From Duganella sp. sic0402 (GTDB lineage Bacteria; Pseudomonadota; Gammaproteobacteria; Burkholderiales; Burkholderiaceae_D), in the NCBI RefSeq assembly GCF_019219065.1, contig NZ_JAHUWK010000010.1, positions 172,248 to 236,247 on the forward strand: a stretch of 64,000 nt of DNA, in the 5' to 3' direction. The translations under genes were made by a program, and so were the position numbers. Shown piece after piece: positions 1-7,881 of the stretch. Under the pieces are notes generated by a model that had not been told where the DNA came from, did no database searches, and saw only the letters and a program-made list of their open reading frames with translations. How positions within the stretch are numbered: the stretch's first letter is position 1; each line of letters begins with the position of its first letter.

Positions 1-1119
1 CGCCGCCAGCGCCTCGTCCGCACGCGACAGGTGCGACAGCGCATGCGCCTGGCCACGCCGCGCGCTGCTCTGGAAATCGTTCTGGCGCAGCGCATCGCCA
101 CGCGCAGCAAGGCGGGTAAAGCTGTCCAGCGCCGCCGCGTGGTTGCCCAGGTCGAGCGCCAGGTCGCCCTGGTATTCCAGCGCCACCGCGTAGGCGCGCG
201 AGCCCGACAGCGGCGCCAGCGTCACCAGCGCCTCGCGCAGCAGGCTTTGCGCCGCCTCGCGCTGGCCCAGCTGGCGCAGCGTTTCGGCGGTCTGCATCAA
301 ACACATGCCGATGCTCAGCGGCCAGCCGGTCGGCCGTGCCAGGTCAAGCCCGCGCTGCATCCATTCCAGCGCCGCCTCATGCGCATTCAGGCTGGTGAAA
401 CCGTTGCCGATATTGGTGGCGACGATGATGGCGCGGCGGATCTGGCCGGTGGCCAGCGCTGTTTCAAAACTCAGCATCAGATGGCCGATGGCGCGGCCGT
501 ATTCGCTGCGCTGGAAGGCGCAAGTGCCGAAGAAGTCGCTGACCCAGCCAGCAGCGATGGGCGCCACACCGTCCAGCTCGGCGCCAAAGCGGCTGCCCCA
601 GCGTTGCTGGGCGGCGCGGCCGTCGCCAAAGGCGTCGCAAATGCCGGAAGCGGCGTCAATGATATCGATGCGCATTGGATCGGCCGCACCACGGGCGGCG
701 CTGGCGGCCTGGCGCAGCCAGCTGTCGCCCTCGGCGCTGAGGCCACGGTCATTGCTGACCCAGGCCATGATCCAGCAGGCATCGGCGCGGCAGGCGGCGG
801 CAGCGGCAGGCAGGCTGGCGGCCGCCTGTTCGCACAGCCGCAGCGCCTGTTCAGCGTGGTAGTGGGCGGTATCGAGTTCGCCGCGCAACCAGGCGGGTTC
901 GGCGGACACCAGGTGCAGGCGCGCGCGCTGCACCAAGGCAGCCTCGGCAGGTAGCAGCGACAGCAGCGCAACGGCCTCAGCGGACAACTGCTGCGCGCGC
1001 ACAGGATCGCGCTGGCGCAAATGCCAGGCGAGCGTCATCAACAGCTGCAACCGTTCCGAGCCTTGTACTTCAGGCAATGCCGCATCCCATCGCGCCAGCT
1101 CGTCGTCGAGCGCAAACAT
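1..1119 (-). CDS. TPR-rich protein, N-terminal part (cut by window edge)
   Basis: The minus strand is open from about position 1119 to the window edge, giving about 373 residues that begin MFALDDELARWDAALPEV. The reading is helical and Ala/Leu-rich, with repeated Ala/Gly/Tyr helix-turn-helix spacing typical of tetratricopeptide repeats (for example HYHAEQALRLCEQAAASLP and AIGHLMLSFETALATGQIR). There is no signal peptide, so it should be cytoplasmic. In related bacteria, N-terminal modules of this kind often precede a GGDEF, adenylate cyclase or LuxR output domain, but the C-terminus is outside the window and the output is unknown. Start is uncertain: ATG at 1119 has no well-placed Shine-Dalgarno sequence, whereas in-frame TTG (1128) and GTG (1125) lie 7-10 nt after GAGGA. 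Confidence 0.7.
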   Translation of the reverse strand, partial: MFALDDELARWDAALPEVQGSERLQLLMTLAWHLRQRDPVRAQQLSAEAVALLSLLPAEAALVQRARLHLVSAEPAWLRGELDTAHYHAEQALRLCEQAAASLPAAAAACRADACWIMAWVSNDRGLSAEGDSWLRQAASAARGAADPMRIDIIDAASGICDAFGDGRAAQQRWGSRFGAELDGVAPIAAGWVSDFFGTCAFQRSEYGRAIGHLMLSFETALATGQIRRAIIVATNIGNGFTSLNAHEAALEWMQRGLDLARPTGWPLSIGMCLMQTAETLRQLGQREAAQSLLREALVTLAPLSGSRAYAVALEYQGDLALDLGNHAAALDSFTRLAARGDALRQNDFQSSARRGQAHALSHLSRADEALAA

Positions 1120-1293
1120 GTCCACCAAATTGACTTTCCTCTACTGTGTCGCAACAGCGCGCCGTTGCGCCGCTACAGCATTATTCCACAGTTTGCAGAG
1201 GCCCTTGCAGCCCCCTTTTAAGTGTCTGATATCTAAGCACTTTTGGTGCCTCAAGGAAACTAAGATGGTGCAAGCGACAGCGCGACAGCACGC

Positions 1294-1518
1294 TTATTTA
1301 TTGCTGGAATTTAAAGCTTGAACTCTTTGCAAATGCTGGTCAATGAGCGGCTGCAGCGTGGCGCTGGGTTCGCTCGGCAGCGCGATCTGCGCGGTCGCAA
1401 CTTCGGCAATATTGGCTTCCGCCAGATCGCTGAGGATTGGCTGCTCGCCCTGGCTCAGCGACTGGACGCTGGCCGCACCATACCAATAGGAAAAACCGTG
1501 GCGAAAAAAGCGGCGCAC
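1294..1518 (-). pseudogene. Probable DUF4142-family remnant
   Basis: A 74-codon minus-strand frame has GC-rich third positions. Its middle (ILSDLAEANIAEVATAQIA, then a DQHLQRVQAL segment) resembles the first helix pair of DUF4142 proteins (pattern: x-A-EGNLAEI-x-LGxLAL, then MVxDHxKANxxL). DUF4142 proteins are normally about 140 or more residues with a signal peptide; here the frame has neither, stops after one helix pair, and its GTG start lies inside the terminator hairpin at 1504-1528. I read it as a decayed fragment rather than a working gene. The alternative is a short uncharacterised protein. Confidence 0.3.
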
Positions 1519-1528
1519 GCAGCGCCGC
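1504..1528 (-). terminator. Rho-independent terminator of the HxlR gene
   Basis: On the minus strand, 26 nt past the HxlR stop codon, GCGGCGC pairs perfectly with GCGCCGC around the loop TGCGT and is followed directly by six T residues. Confidence 0.8.
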
Positions 1529-1553
1529 CTTCTCCGGCAGCTTGCCGCGCCGC

Positions 1554-2051
1554 CTAAGCGCGCGCCGGCTGCTTGATCTGGATCAGCCGCGACCGCATGC
1601 CCTCGGTGGCGGCCGGGCCAGGCGCGAACATATAGTCCTCGTCGTTGATGGCCAGGCCGCTGTTGGCATCCACCAGCACCTGATCGGCCGGCTTGCCGGT
1701 CTCGCGGCTTACCACCAGCAGGCTGGCCCCTTCCGGCGCCAGGTGATCATTGCCCCAGGCCACGAAGGCCAGCAGCACCGGCTTGAAGTCGCGGCCAGCC
1801 TTGGTCAGCACATACTCATAGCGCGGCGGCCTGGTGCTGTACTGGCGGCGTTCCATCAGGCCGCCCTCGACCAGCCCGGCCAGGCGGCGGGTCAGCATAT
1901 TGGGCGCGATCTTCAGGCTTTTCTCGAACTCATCGAAGCGGGTCAGCCCGTAGAAGGCGTCGCGCAGGATCAGGATACTCCACCACTCCCCCACTTTTCC
2001 AAGGCTGCGGGCGATCGGGCAAGGCATGCTGCCGAAGTCGGTATGTTTCAT
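1554..2051 (-). CDS. HxlR-family transcriptional regulator
   Basis: A 165-residue winged-helix DNA-binding protein of the MarR-like HxlR family. The family hallmark is at the N-terminus: CPIARSLGKVGEWWSILILR, followed by the recognition region FDEFEKSLKIAPNMLTRRL and the wing RPPRYEYVLTKAGRDF. The C-terminal 50 residues extend beyond the compact HxlR core of about 100 residues and look like a small extra domain (LLVVSRETGKPADQVLVDA). The start is supported by GAGGAG seven nucleotides before ATG. It is monocistronic with its own terminator. HxlR proteins commonly sense electrophiles or redox signals and control a neighbouring enzyme, but no obvious target gene is adjacent, so the regulon is unknown. 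Confidence 0.9.
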   Translation of the reverse strand: MKHTDFGSMPCPIARSLGKVGEWWSILILRDAFYGLTRFDEFEKSLKIAPNMLTRRLAGLVEGGLMERRQYSTRPPRYEYVLTKAGRDFKPVLLAFVAWGNDHLAPEGASLLVVSRETGKPADQVLVDANSGLAINDEDYMFAPGPAATEGMRSRLIQIKQPARA

Positions 2052-2478
2052 TCTGCTACTCCTCTATGTCAGGTTATCAACAAAATCGTCAGATCGCGAT
2101 GGCTTCAGACTGAGTGACTTGCATGTTGGACGCAAGAAAGTGTGACTTTTGTAGGTGATGGGACCTCTGTGACATTGTGTGTATTTTCGAACTGCATTTT
2201 CGTCTCCTTTTCTACCCTTGGTTTTTACAACTTTTCCCTATGAAAACCTCATTTTTCAGCCGGTTTTTCTGGTGACACCTTAGGCTAAAAAACCACAGCA
2301 AAAACTCTCCAAAAATCACTAAATTTCCACAGGTCAATTTCTGTGTAAAATGTGAACATTCGAGAGATTGTTTCCACAGGATAAAATTCTTCCTGTAGAT
2401 CAACTTCTTGAATTGGTTGGCTACCCGGACAACGTAGCCACCCACCGAAACGGCTACGCACCTCAACAACGTGTGAAG
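2052..2478. other. AT-rich intergenic region with short repeats and a leader hairpin
   Basis: A 427-bp gap between the divergent HxlR gene and the small SCPU-like gene, clearly more AT-rich than its surroundings. It holds a direct repeat TTTCCACAGG at 2324-2333 and 2371-2380, and an inverted repeat CACAG/CTGTG at 2328-2345. A hairpin (TGGCTAC, 9-nt loop, GTAGCCA) lies at 2418-2440, followed by a further GGCTAC at about 2452. The hairpin would lie in the 5' leader of the gene at 2479. I see no convincing sigma-70 promoter and no additional gene. Confidence 0.45.
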
Positions 2479-2805
2479 ATGAAAACTTTTACTAAAGCAA
2501 TCGCCATCATTCTGTTCAGCCTGCCTCTGATCGCCAGCGCCGCCGGCAAAATCGCGACCGCGTCCATGCAAGTGAGTTTTGAGGTGAAAGAATCCTGCAA
2601 CGTGCAAGGTCCAGCCACCGCTGCCGACGCTGTTGCCGCAGCCAACACCGCTACTAAAGCCGTCCCAGCCGTTGCCTGCCAGCTCAAAACCCCATACCAG
2701 ATGACCCGCAGCACCGAACAGGCCGCAGCCGTCACCAGCCGCGAAGCACAAGCCACCGCCCTGCGCCAGGAAACCAGCGCTGGCGCCTGGACCATCACCT
2801 TCTAA
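2479..2805 (+). CDS. Small secreted spore-coat-U-like (SCPU) protein
   Basis: A 108-residue protein with a clean signal peptide (MKTFTKAIAIILFSLPLIASAA) and a short mature part. The mature part begins with a beta strand ASMQVSFEVKESCNVQ and has a second Cys in VACQLKTPYQM, the two-cysteine arrangement and strand wording of SCPU/Csu pilin domains. It ends in a strand AGAWTITF, like the last strand of SCPU domains. At about 87 mature residues it is much shorter than a full SCPU domain (about 140-150), and the middle is Ala-rich low complexity. It converges on the pilus operon (19-bp gap). It may be a minor or degenerate pilus subunit. The ATG at 2479 is chosen because it starts the signal peptide. 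Confidence 0.6.
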   Translation: MKTFTKAIAIILFSLPLIASAAGKIATASMQVSFEVKESCNVQGPATAADAVAAANTATKAVPAVACQLKTPYQMTRSTEQAAAVTSREAQATALRQETSAGAWTITF

Positions 2806-2824
2806 ATCCCTTCCGCAGCGGCCT

Positions 2825-3835
2825 TCAGAACCACACGGTCGCCACCACCGTATCCTTGTAATCTCCCGGCGTCGGCGTCGATTGCGACGGCACCATGCCA
2901 TATACCGTCTGGGTTTGCGTCGCGCCGGTGCCGGTGCCGCCGATGGTCACCGTACCGCCAGTGCCGTCACCGAGGCTAGGCCCGTCCAGGGAATTCGAGA
3001 TCTGATACGTCACCAGCTCGTTGGTCGGCCCACCTATCATGCGGCGCGCCGAGATGCTGTTGCCACTCGTCGTACCAGCGCTAAACGTCACTCTATAAGG
3101 CGTATTCAGGCTGCAGCGCGTCGTCAGCGTTGAGGTGGTGCGCACCGCGCTGCTCAGCAGCGAAGCATTCGGGAATGCCAGGTTACCAACGTTAATCGTG
3201 CAGTCATTGATGACGTTGGCGCTGACGGTGAACGGCATCGTAACCGACGAGCCAAGCAGACAGCCGAGTGGCGTCACGAAGAAGACGTAGCGCATCAGCA
3301 CACTACCGCCAGCGAAATTCGACGTGAACTCCAGGTTATCCGGTCCCACATTCATGGACGACAAAGTGGCGTCGGCATTCAGCTTGCCGTACAGGTTGAC
3401 GTCCTGCGTCATCGAGCCATTCGCACTGCTAGTTAGTGTGAAGGTGATCAGGTTGGTCGAGGTATCGCTGCCGCTCCAGCCTCCCCACACCTTGGCCGGC
3501 GAATAAGTCGTGTCCGTGTACAGATTGTAGTTGACCCTTTTGCTGCCGTTGGAGAGCTGGCGCGGAAGCGTCACATTGGCGCTGGTGTTGCCCGAGCCGC
3601 CCCCCAGGTACAGGCATACGGTGGCGTTCGGCAATACCAAGGCCGTCAGGAAGCTGGTCCAGGTGCAGGTGACTTTGAAAGTGGCGTTGACGTAGGCGTC
3701 GCTGGTGGTGATTGAACTGACGGATGGGAATACGATATTGGTCTGCGCTATCGAGCAGGTGTCGGCGCGCGCCTGGCCGCAAGCCAGCGCCAGCAACATC
3801 CCCAACAGCATCAGCCAGCGGCGCGCGCTCATCAT
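2825..3835 (-). CDS. Csu-type fimbrial tip adhesin, two SCPU domains
   Basis: A secreted protein of about 336 residues with a signal peptide ending near ACGQARA and two tandem spore-coat-U (SCPU) domains. Each has the Cys-containing first strand (TCSIAQTNIVFP; DCTINVGNLAFP), a second Cys strand (FKVTCTW; TTRCSLNTPYRVTF) and a closing strand (final GDYKDTVVATVWF). This two-domain layout is that of CsuE-like tip adhesins of archaic chaperone-usher pili. It is the last gene after chaperone and usher. ATG at 3835 is preferred over the upstream TTG at 3850: it is preceded by AAGGGAG at 5 nt and forms an ATGA overlap with the usher stop codon, implying translational coupling. Confidence 0.85.
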   Translation of the reverse strand: MMSARRWLMLLGMLLALACGQARADTCSIAQTNIVFPSVSSITTSDAYVNATFKVTCTWTSFLTALVLPNATVCLYLGGGSGNTSANVTLPRQLSNGSKRVNYNLYTDTTYSPAKVWGGWSGSDTSTNLITFTLTSSANGSMTQDVNLYGKLNADATLSSMNVGPDNLEFTSNFAGGSVLMRYVFFVTPLGCLLGSSVTMPFTVSANVINDCTINVGNLAFPNASLLSSAVRTTSTLTTRCSLNTPYRVTFSAGTTSGNSISARRMIGGPTNELVTYQISNSLDGPSLGDGTGGTVTIGGTGTGATQTQTVYGMVPSQSTPTPGDYKDTVVATVWF

Positions 3836-6168
3836 TGCACTCCCTTGCAAACAAATGGTCCCATGATCGCCAGCGCATTGCCCTTGGCCGGCGCGTAGCT
3901 GAACTCGACCACGCAGCGCACACCGCGCAGCGTGGCCTGCAAATGATTCACCGGCTGCAGGTGATCGACAAACGCCACGCCATCGAAGCCGACCAAGGTG
4001 GTGGCCCCGCTTTCCACATGCAGCAGCTCGGTGCCCACCGGCAGCGGCTTATGTTCGGCGTCGTGCAAAATCACGCTGGCCGCCTCATATTTCTCCACCG
4101 GGAAGCGCACCAGCACGCCGGACAGACGGGCCGGCACCACGGCCTGGCTGCTGCTGGCGATGCGCGCGTCCAGCGGCAGATTGCTGATGTCGATGCCCAG
4201 CTGGTTTTGCAGATACGGCGTCAGATTCGGCACCAGCACATAGCCGCTGCTGCCGGTGCGGCCGATGATCTGGTTCTCTTGCAGCACCGGCACGCCGCCC
4301 ACGCCATCGGTCGACACCAGGCCGAAGCCCGAGCCCACATAGCGCGCCGCATGCACGCTGCCGTCCATCAGCACCAGCGAACCGGTCACGTCGAGCGAGC
4401 TGTTGCGCGTACCGCCGCTATCCATGGTGTAGCCGGTCACCTGGCCATAATTGCCGAGGTAGGTCAGCTGCGCCTGGCGCTGCCGCACACTGTTGTTGTC
4501 GGTCGATTGCAGGCCCCAGCCGAAGCCGCCGCCGTAGTCGGCCGTACGCGTCAATGTGTAGGTGGTGGAGCGCACCGCGTTCTGGCGGTTGCGGCTGGCG
4601 TTGGCCGAGATGCGGTCGCCAAAACTGCCGCTGAGGCTGAAATACACGCCGCGCGACTTTTCGTCCAGGTAGTCGCGGAAACCGCTCACGCTGAAGTACA
4701 TGCCGAAACCCAGCGTGGCGGAATAGTTGAGCGCCACGATGCGCGCCGGCGGCGCCAGCGGCGCGCGCAAGCTGATCGCGCTGACACTGATGCCCTGGCC
4801 GCCAAACAGCGCCATGCCAATACTGATGCGGTCATTGGCGCGCGCCATCGGCGAGCCCTCGGCGGTGCCGAGATCGCTGTAATTGGCCGACGCCCGCTGC
4901 GACTGCATGTCCAGGCTGAAGCCGCGACTCAGATACTGATAGCCCAGCGTGGCCTGTGCGCCGCGCGCGGGCTTGCCATCGGCCCGGCCGCCACTGGCCG
5001 CCAGCGAACCGCTGATCACGCCGTATTGGCCCAGCCGCCACAGCCAGCCGCCACCGCCGTTCAGCACGCCGTTGCCTGCTTCGCCGTGCGCCTCCAGCGT
5101 CAGGCTGTTGCTGGCGCCGCGCCGCACCGACGCGCTGACGGCTGGCGAGCGCGCATAGCCAAAGGAGTCGGTGGTGTAGCGCCGCCGCAGTGCGCCCAGC
5201 TCGACTGAATAATCCAGCAGCCCTTCGGCCAGCATGCGGGTATCGACATACAGCGGCACGCTGGTGCTGATGCTGCGGCCGGCGGCGTCGCGGGTGATCA
5301 GCGTGGCCTGGCCGGCGCCATTGATGCCGGCCACCTGGTTGATGACGAACGGTCCGGACGGCACGGCCGACTCGACCTGGCGCACGCCGTTGATATACAG
5401 GCTGACCGCGCTCGGCACCACCGCCGAGCCGCCCAGCGACGCGGACGGAAAAGTCAGCAGGTCCGGCCGCAAATCAAAGCTGCGGCGCCATTGCACACCG
5501 CCCATGCGCAGCGAACGCGACCAGGTCAGCGAAGAGGAAATCAGATCGCCTACCTGCCAGGTCTCCAGCGTCTCCGGATCGGAATGCACCCAGCTCGTGT
5601 CGAAGCGGGTGAACTGGCGCAGCTGCTTGCTGTGGTTATATATACCAGTACTGGTCAGCACGCCGCTGGCGTTGAAGTAGCGCAGCTCGTTGACCAGCGA
5701 AGTACTGCGGTTTTTGCCCAGCTGGCTGAAGGCGCCGTAGTTGATCAGCATGCCCGGCGTGACCGAGGCCTTGGCCTGCTTGCGCACCGTGCGCGCCGAC
5801 ACCTCGATCGGCGCCCGCAGCGCGTCGTCCACGCGCAGCGCAATGCTCTGGCGCGCCTGATCGTATTGGTAGCTCAGGCCCTTGACCTGGTCGAGATCGA
5901 CCTCCTCGCGGTGCTCGACACCGAACAGCTTGGGGTCCAGCTCCAGGTCGCGCAGATTCTGCACGCTGCTGCGCAGGCCCGAGGCCTGGCCCCGGGTAAA
6001 ACGCAGTATCAGGCCGGTCGCTTCGCCGTTCAAGGTCACCTCCAAAAATAATTCTTCATCCTGCGGCGGCGGCAATAGCGGCGTCTGCGCCAGCGCGCCC
6101 GCCATGCCCCCTATGCACAACATGCTCCACCATGTCAGCAGCCACCACCAGGCCAGCCGGCGCCGCAT
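3832..6168 (-). CDS. Outer-membrane usher protein (FimD/CsuD family)
   Basis: A 778-residue usher with a signal peptide, an N-terminal chaperone-binding domain (about 35-160, LFLEVTLNGEATGLILRF), a large beta-barrel with an inserted plug domain (about 180-640), and C-terminal plug-like domains with GFDGVAFVDHL. It forms the outer-membrane pore that receives chaperone-subunit complexes and assembles the pilus. The length agrees with ushers of the archaic (Csu) clade. It begins 5 nt after the chaperone stop and overlaps the adhesin start, so it sits in the middle of a three-gene operon. No Shine-Dalgarno sequence is evident, so translation is probably coupled to the chaperone gene. Confidence 0.92.
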   Translation of the reverse strand: MRRRLAWWWLLTWWSMLCIGGMAGALAQTPLLPPPQDEELFLEVTLNGEATGLILRFTRGQASGLRSSVQNLRDLELDPKLFGVEHREEVDLDQVKGLSYQYDQARQSIALRVDDALRAPIEVSARTVRKQAKASVTPGMLINYGAFSQLGKNRSTSLVNELRYFNASGVLTSTGIYNHSKQLRQFTRFDTSWVHSDPETLETWQVGDLISSSLTWSRSLRMGGVQWRRSFDLRPDLLTFPSASLGGSAVVPSAVSLYINGVRQVESAVPSGPFVINQVAGINGAGQATLITRDAAGRSISTSVPLYVDTRMLAEGLLDYSVELGALRRRYTTDSFGYARSPAVSASVRRGASNSLTLEAHGEAGNGVLNGGGGWLWRLGQYGVISGSLAASGGRADGKPARGAQATLGYQYLSRGFSLDMQSQRASANYSDLGTAEGSPMARANDRISIGMALFGGQGISVSAISLRAPLAPPARIVALNYSATLGFGMYFSVSGFRDYLDEKSRGVYFSLSGSFGDRISANASRNRQNAVRSTTYTLTRTADYGGGFGWGLQSTDNNSVRQRQAQLTYLGNYGQVTGYTMDSGGTRNSSLDVTGSLVLMDGSVHAARYVGSGFGLVSTDGVGGVPVLQENQIIGRTGSSGYVLVPNLTPYLQNQLGIDISNLPLDARIASSSQAVVPARLSGVLVRFPVEKYEAASVILHDAEHKPLPVGTELLHVESGATTLVGFDGVAFVDHLQPVNHLQATLRGVRCVVEFSYAPAKGNALAIMGPFVCKGVQ

Positions 6169-6173
6169 GCGGG

Positions 6174-6908
6174 CTAGTCAACCTTGGCCACGGTACTGGC
6201 GCTGGTCGGGCGGGAATTGATATTGGCCTTGACCGCCAATGTTCCGTTCAGATCGGCTTCGCCAGACGTGGGTAAGCGCCATTCGCGCACCCTGCCCGCC
6301 AACACGTAACCGAACAAGCCTGCGGCAATCTCGAACTCCTTGCCGGCGGCGTTGCTCAGCACCAGCGCGCCGATCTGTGCGTGCTGATTACCGCTGTTGC
6401 GGACTCGCAACATCCAAAACCCATCTTTTCTGAATACGCTCCACGCCAGCAGCGGCGCCGCGCGCTCGTCGGCGGGCAGCACGAACAGCGGTACCGAATA
6501 GCGCAGGCGGATATCGACACCGCTGGCAGGGCCATCGTCCTTGGGTATCTCATCGATCAAAATGCGGTAAGTCAGCTCGCTGGCTGGCAATTGCTCGCTG
6601 CGCCGGACCAGCCGTATCATCTGGCTGCTCTTCGGTCCGATCTGGATGATGGGCGGGCTGGCCACCACGTCCTGGGTGGGCGTCAGCACATCGTCGCCAT
6701 CTTTTTGTTCCCACAAATAAACACGCACCTGGCCATACACGGCCGCCTCACCCAGATTCTGCATGGTGATGCCGCTGGCGCCCTGGCCGGCGCGCAGATT
6801 AATCATCACCGGCGAAATCTGCAGGTTGGCCGCAGCCACGGGCAACGCCAGCCATGCCAGCCATACGCCACCGATCAGCCCTGAAAAGAGCGCGCGTGTC
6901 CCAGTCAT
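6174..6908 (-). CDS. Periplasmic pilus chaperone (PapD/CsuC family)
   Basis: A 244-residue periplasmic chaperone with a signal peptide ending at LPVAA. The N-terminal Ig-like domain (about 28-145) has the family pattern LQISPVMINLRAGQ, then PPIIQIGPKSSQMIRLVRR and TYRILIDEIP. The second domain starts after LRYSVPLFVLP. It folds pilus subunits by donor-strand complementation and delivers them to the usher. It is the first gene of the operon; GGAGG lies just upstream of the ATG. The AT-rich region shared with the divergent response regulator gene presumably holds its promoter. Confidence 0.9.
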   Translation of the reverse strand: MTGTRALFSGLIGGVWLAWLALPVAAANLQISPVMINLRAGQGASGITMQNLGEAAVYGQVRVYLWEQKDGDDVLTPTQDVVASPPIIQIGPKSSQMIRLVRRSEQLPASELTYRILIDEIPKDDGPASGVDIRLRYSVPLFVLPADERAAPLLAWSVFRKDGFWMLRVRNSGNQHAQIGALVLSNAAGKEFEIAAGLFGYVLAGRVREWRLPTSGEADLNGTLAVKANINSRPTSASTVAKVD

Positions 6909-6951
6909 CCACCCTCCGGTTGCTTAAGATCAACACTCAATTCCATTATTA

Positions 6952-6969
6952 ATGATTTAAAAAAATCAT
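6952..6969. promoter_or_regulatory. Inverted repeat in divergent pilus/response-regulator spacer
   Basis: ATGATTT and AAATCAT form a perfect inverted repeat around AAAA in the 182-bp AT-rich spacer between the chaperone gene and the REC-AraC gene. It may be an operator for either promoter. The function is inferred from position only. Confidence 0.35.
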
Positions 6970-7090
6970 GCTTTTGCAGGAAGAGACAACTGTTTTGCAA
7001 GCGTAGAAAACTATCAAATATATTTAAAAGATAGGCATAATACGCAACAGGGAGTGATAAAACTTTATCAACCATGTTTCTGGGGACGTT

Positions 7091-7876
7091 ATGCCCACCA
7101 CCCTCGAAAGCACGCGTTCCAAAATCCTCATCGTGGACGACTCCGCGTTTGAGCAGCGCATGCTGGTCGACCTATTGAGCGAGCTGCCCTACAAGGTGTC
7201 GGTTGCCTTCAATGGTCTGCAAGGCTATCAATTGGCGTTGGCCCAGCATCCCGACCTGATCCTGCTGGATGTGCGCATGCCGAATATGGACGGCTATACC
7301 GCCTGCCGGCTGCTCAAGGCCAATCCGGTGACGCAGGACATTCCCGTGATCTTCCTCAGCGGCGCCGACGCCGATGACGACCGCATACTCGGCCTGTCGA
7401 TCGGCGGCGTCGATTACGTCTCCAAGCCATTTTCGCCGGGCGAGCTGGCGGCGCGCATCCAGGTGCACCTGAACCTGGCCAGGCGCCAGCAGGCGCCGGC
7501 GCCATCCGACAGCGGCGAGGCGCCTGAACCGGAGCCGGAAAGCGATCCGGACGCGGTGCTGGTCAACGCCGTCAAGCGGCTGATCGCCGACAACCTGGCG
7601 GCGCTGCCGGGCCTGGCGGAAATCGCGCGCAGTGTCGGCACCTACCGGGAAAAATTGTCGCAGGTGTTCCGCGAACAAACCGGCATGACGGTGTTCGGCT
7701 TTATCCGCGAGGAGCGCATCCGCCGTGGCGAGGAGTTATTGAAGGACACCGATATCGACGTGCAGGACATCGCGCTGCTGATCGGCTTTAACAATGCCGG
7801 GAATTTCGCCACCGCGTTTCGTGAGCGCATGGGCGTCACGCCGACCGCCTACCGCCAGGCGATCCAGAAGAAATAA
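7091..7876 (+). CDS. Response regulator with AraC-type DNA-binding domain
   Basis: A 261-residue two-domain regulator. The receiver domain (about 10-125) has the acidic pair D16/D17, the phosphoacceptor D60 (LILLDVRMPNMDGY), S90 and K112 (VSKPFSP). A Pro/Glu-rich linker (about 135-155) leads to a C-terminal AraC/XylS helix-turn-helix pair (about 160-258) ending GFNNAGNFATAFRERMGVTP. It should act in the cytoplasm as a phosphorylation-dependent activator. GGGGA lies upstream of ATG. It is divergent from the pilus operon and two genes from a hybrid histidine kinase, so pilus control and pairing with that kinase are both possible, but neither is shown by sequence. Confidence 0.92.
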   Translation: MPTTLESTRSKILIVDDSAFEQRMLVDLLSELPYKVSVAFNGLQGYQLALAQHPDLILLDVRMPNMDGYTACRLLKANPVTQDIPVIFLSGADADDDRILGLSIGGVDYVSKPFSPGELAARIQVHLNLARRQQAPAPSDSGEAPEPEPESDPDAVLVNAVKRLIADNLAALPGLAEIARSVGTYREKLSQVFREQTGMTVFGFIREERIRRGEELLKDTDIDVQDIALLIGFNNAGNFATAFRERMGVTPTAYRQAIQKK

Positions 7877-7881
7877 GCACG

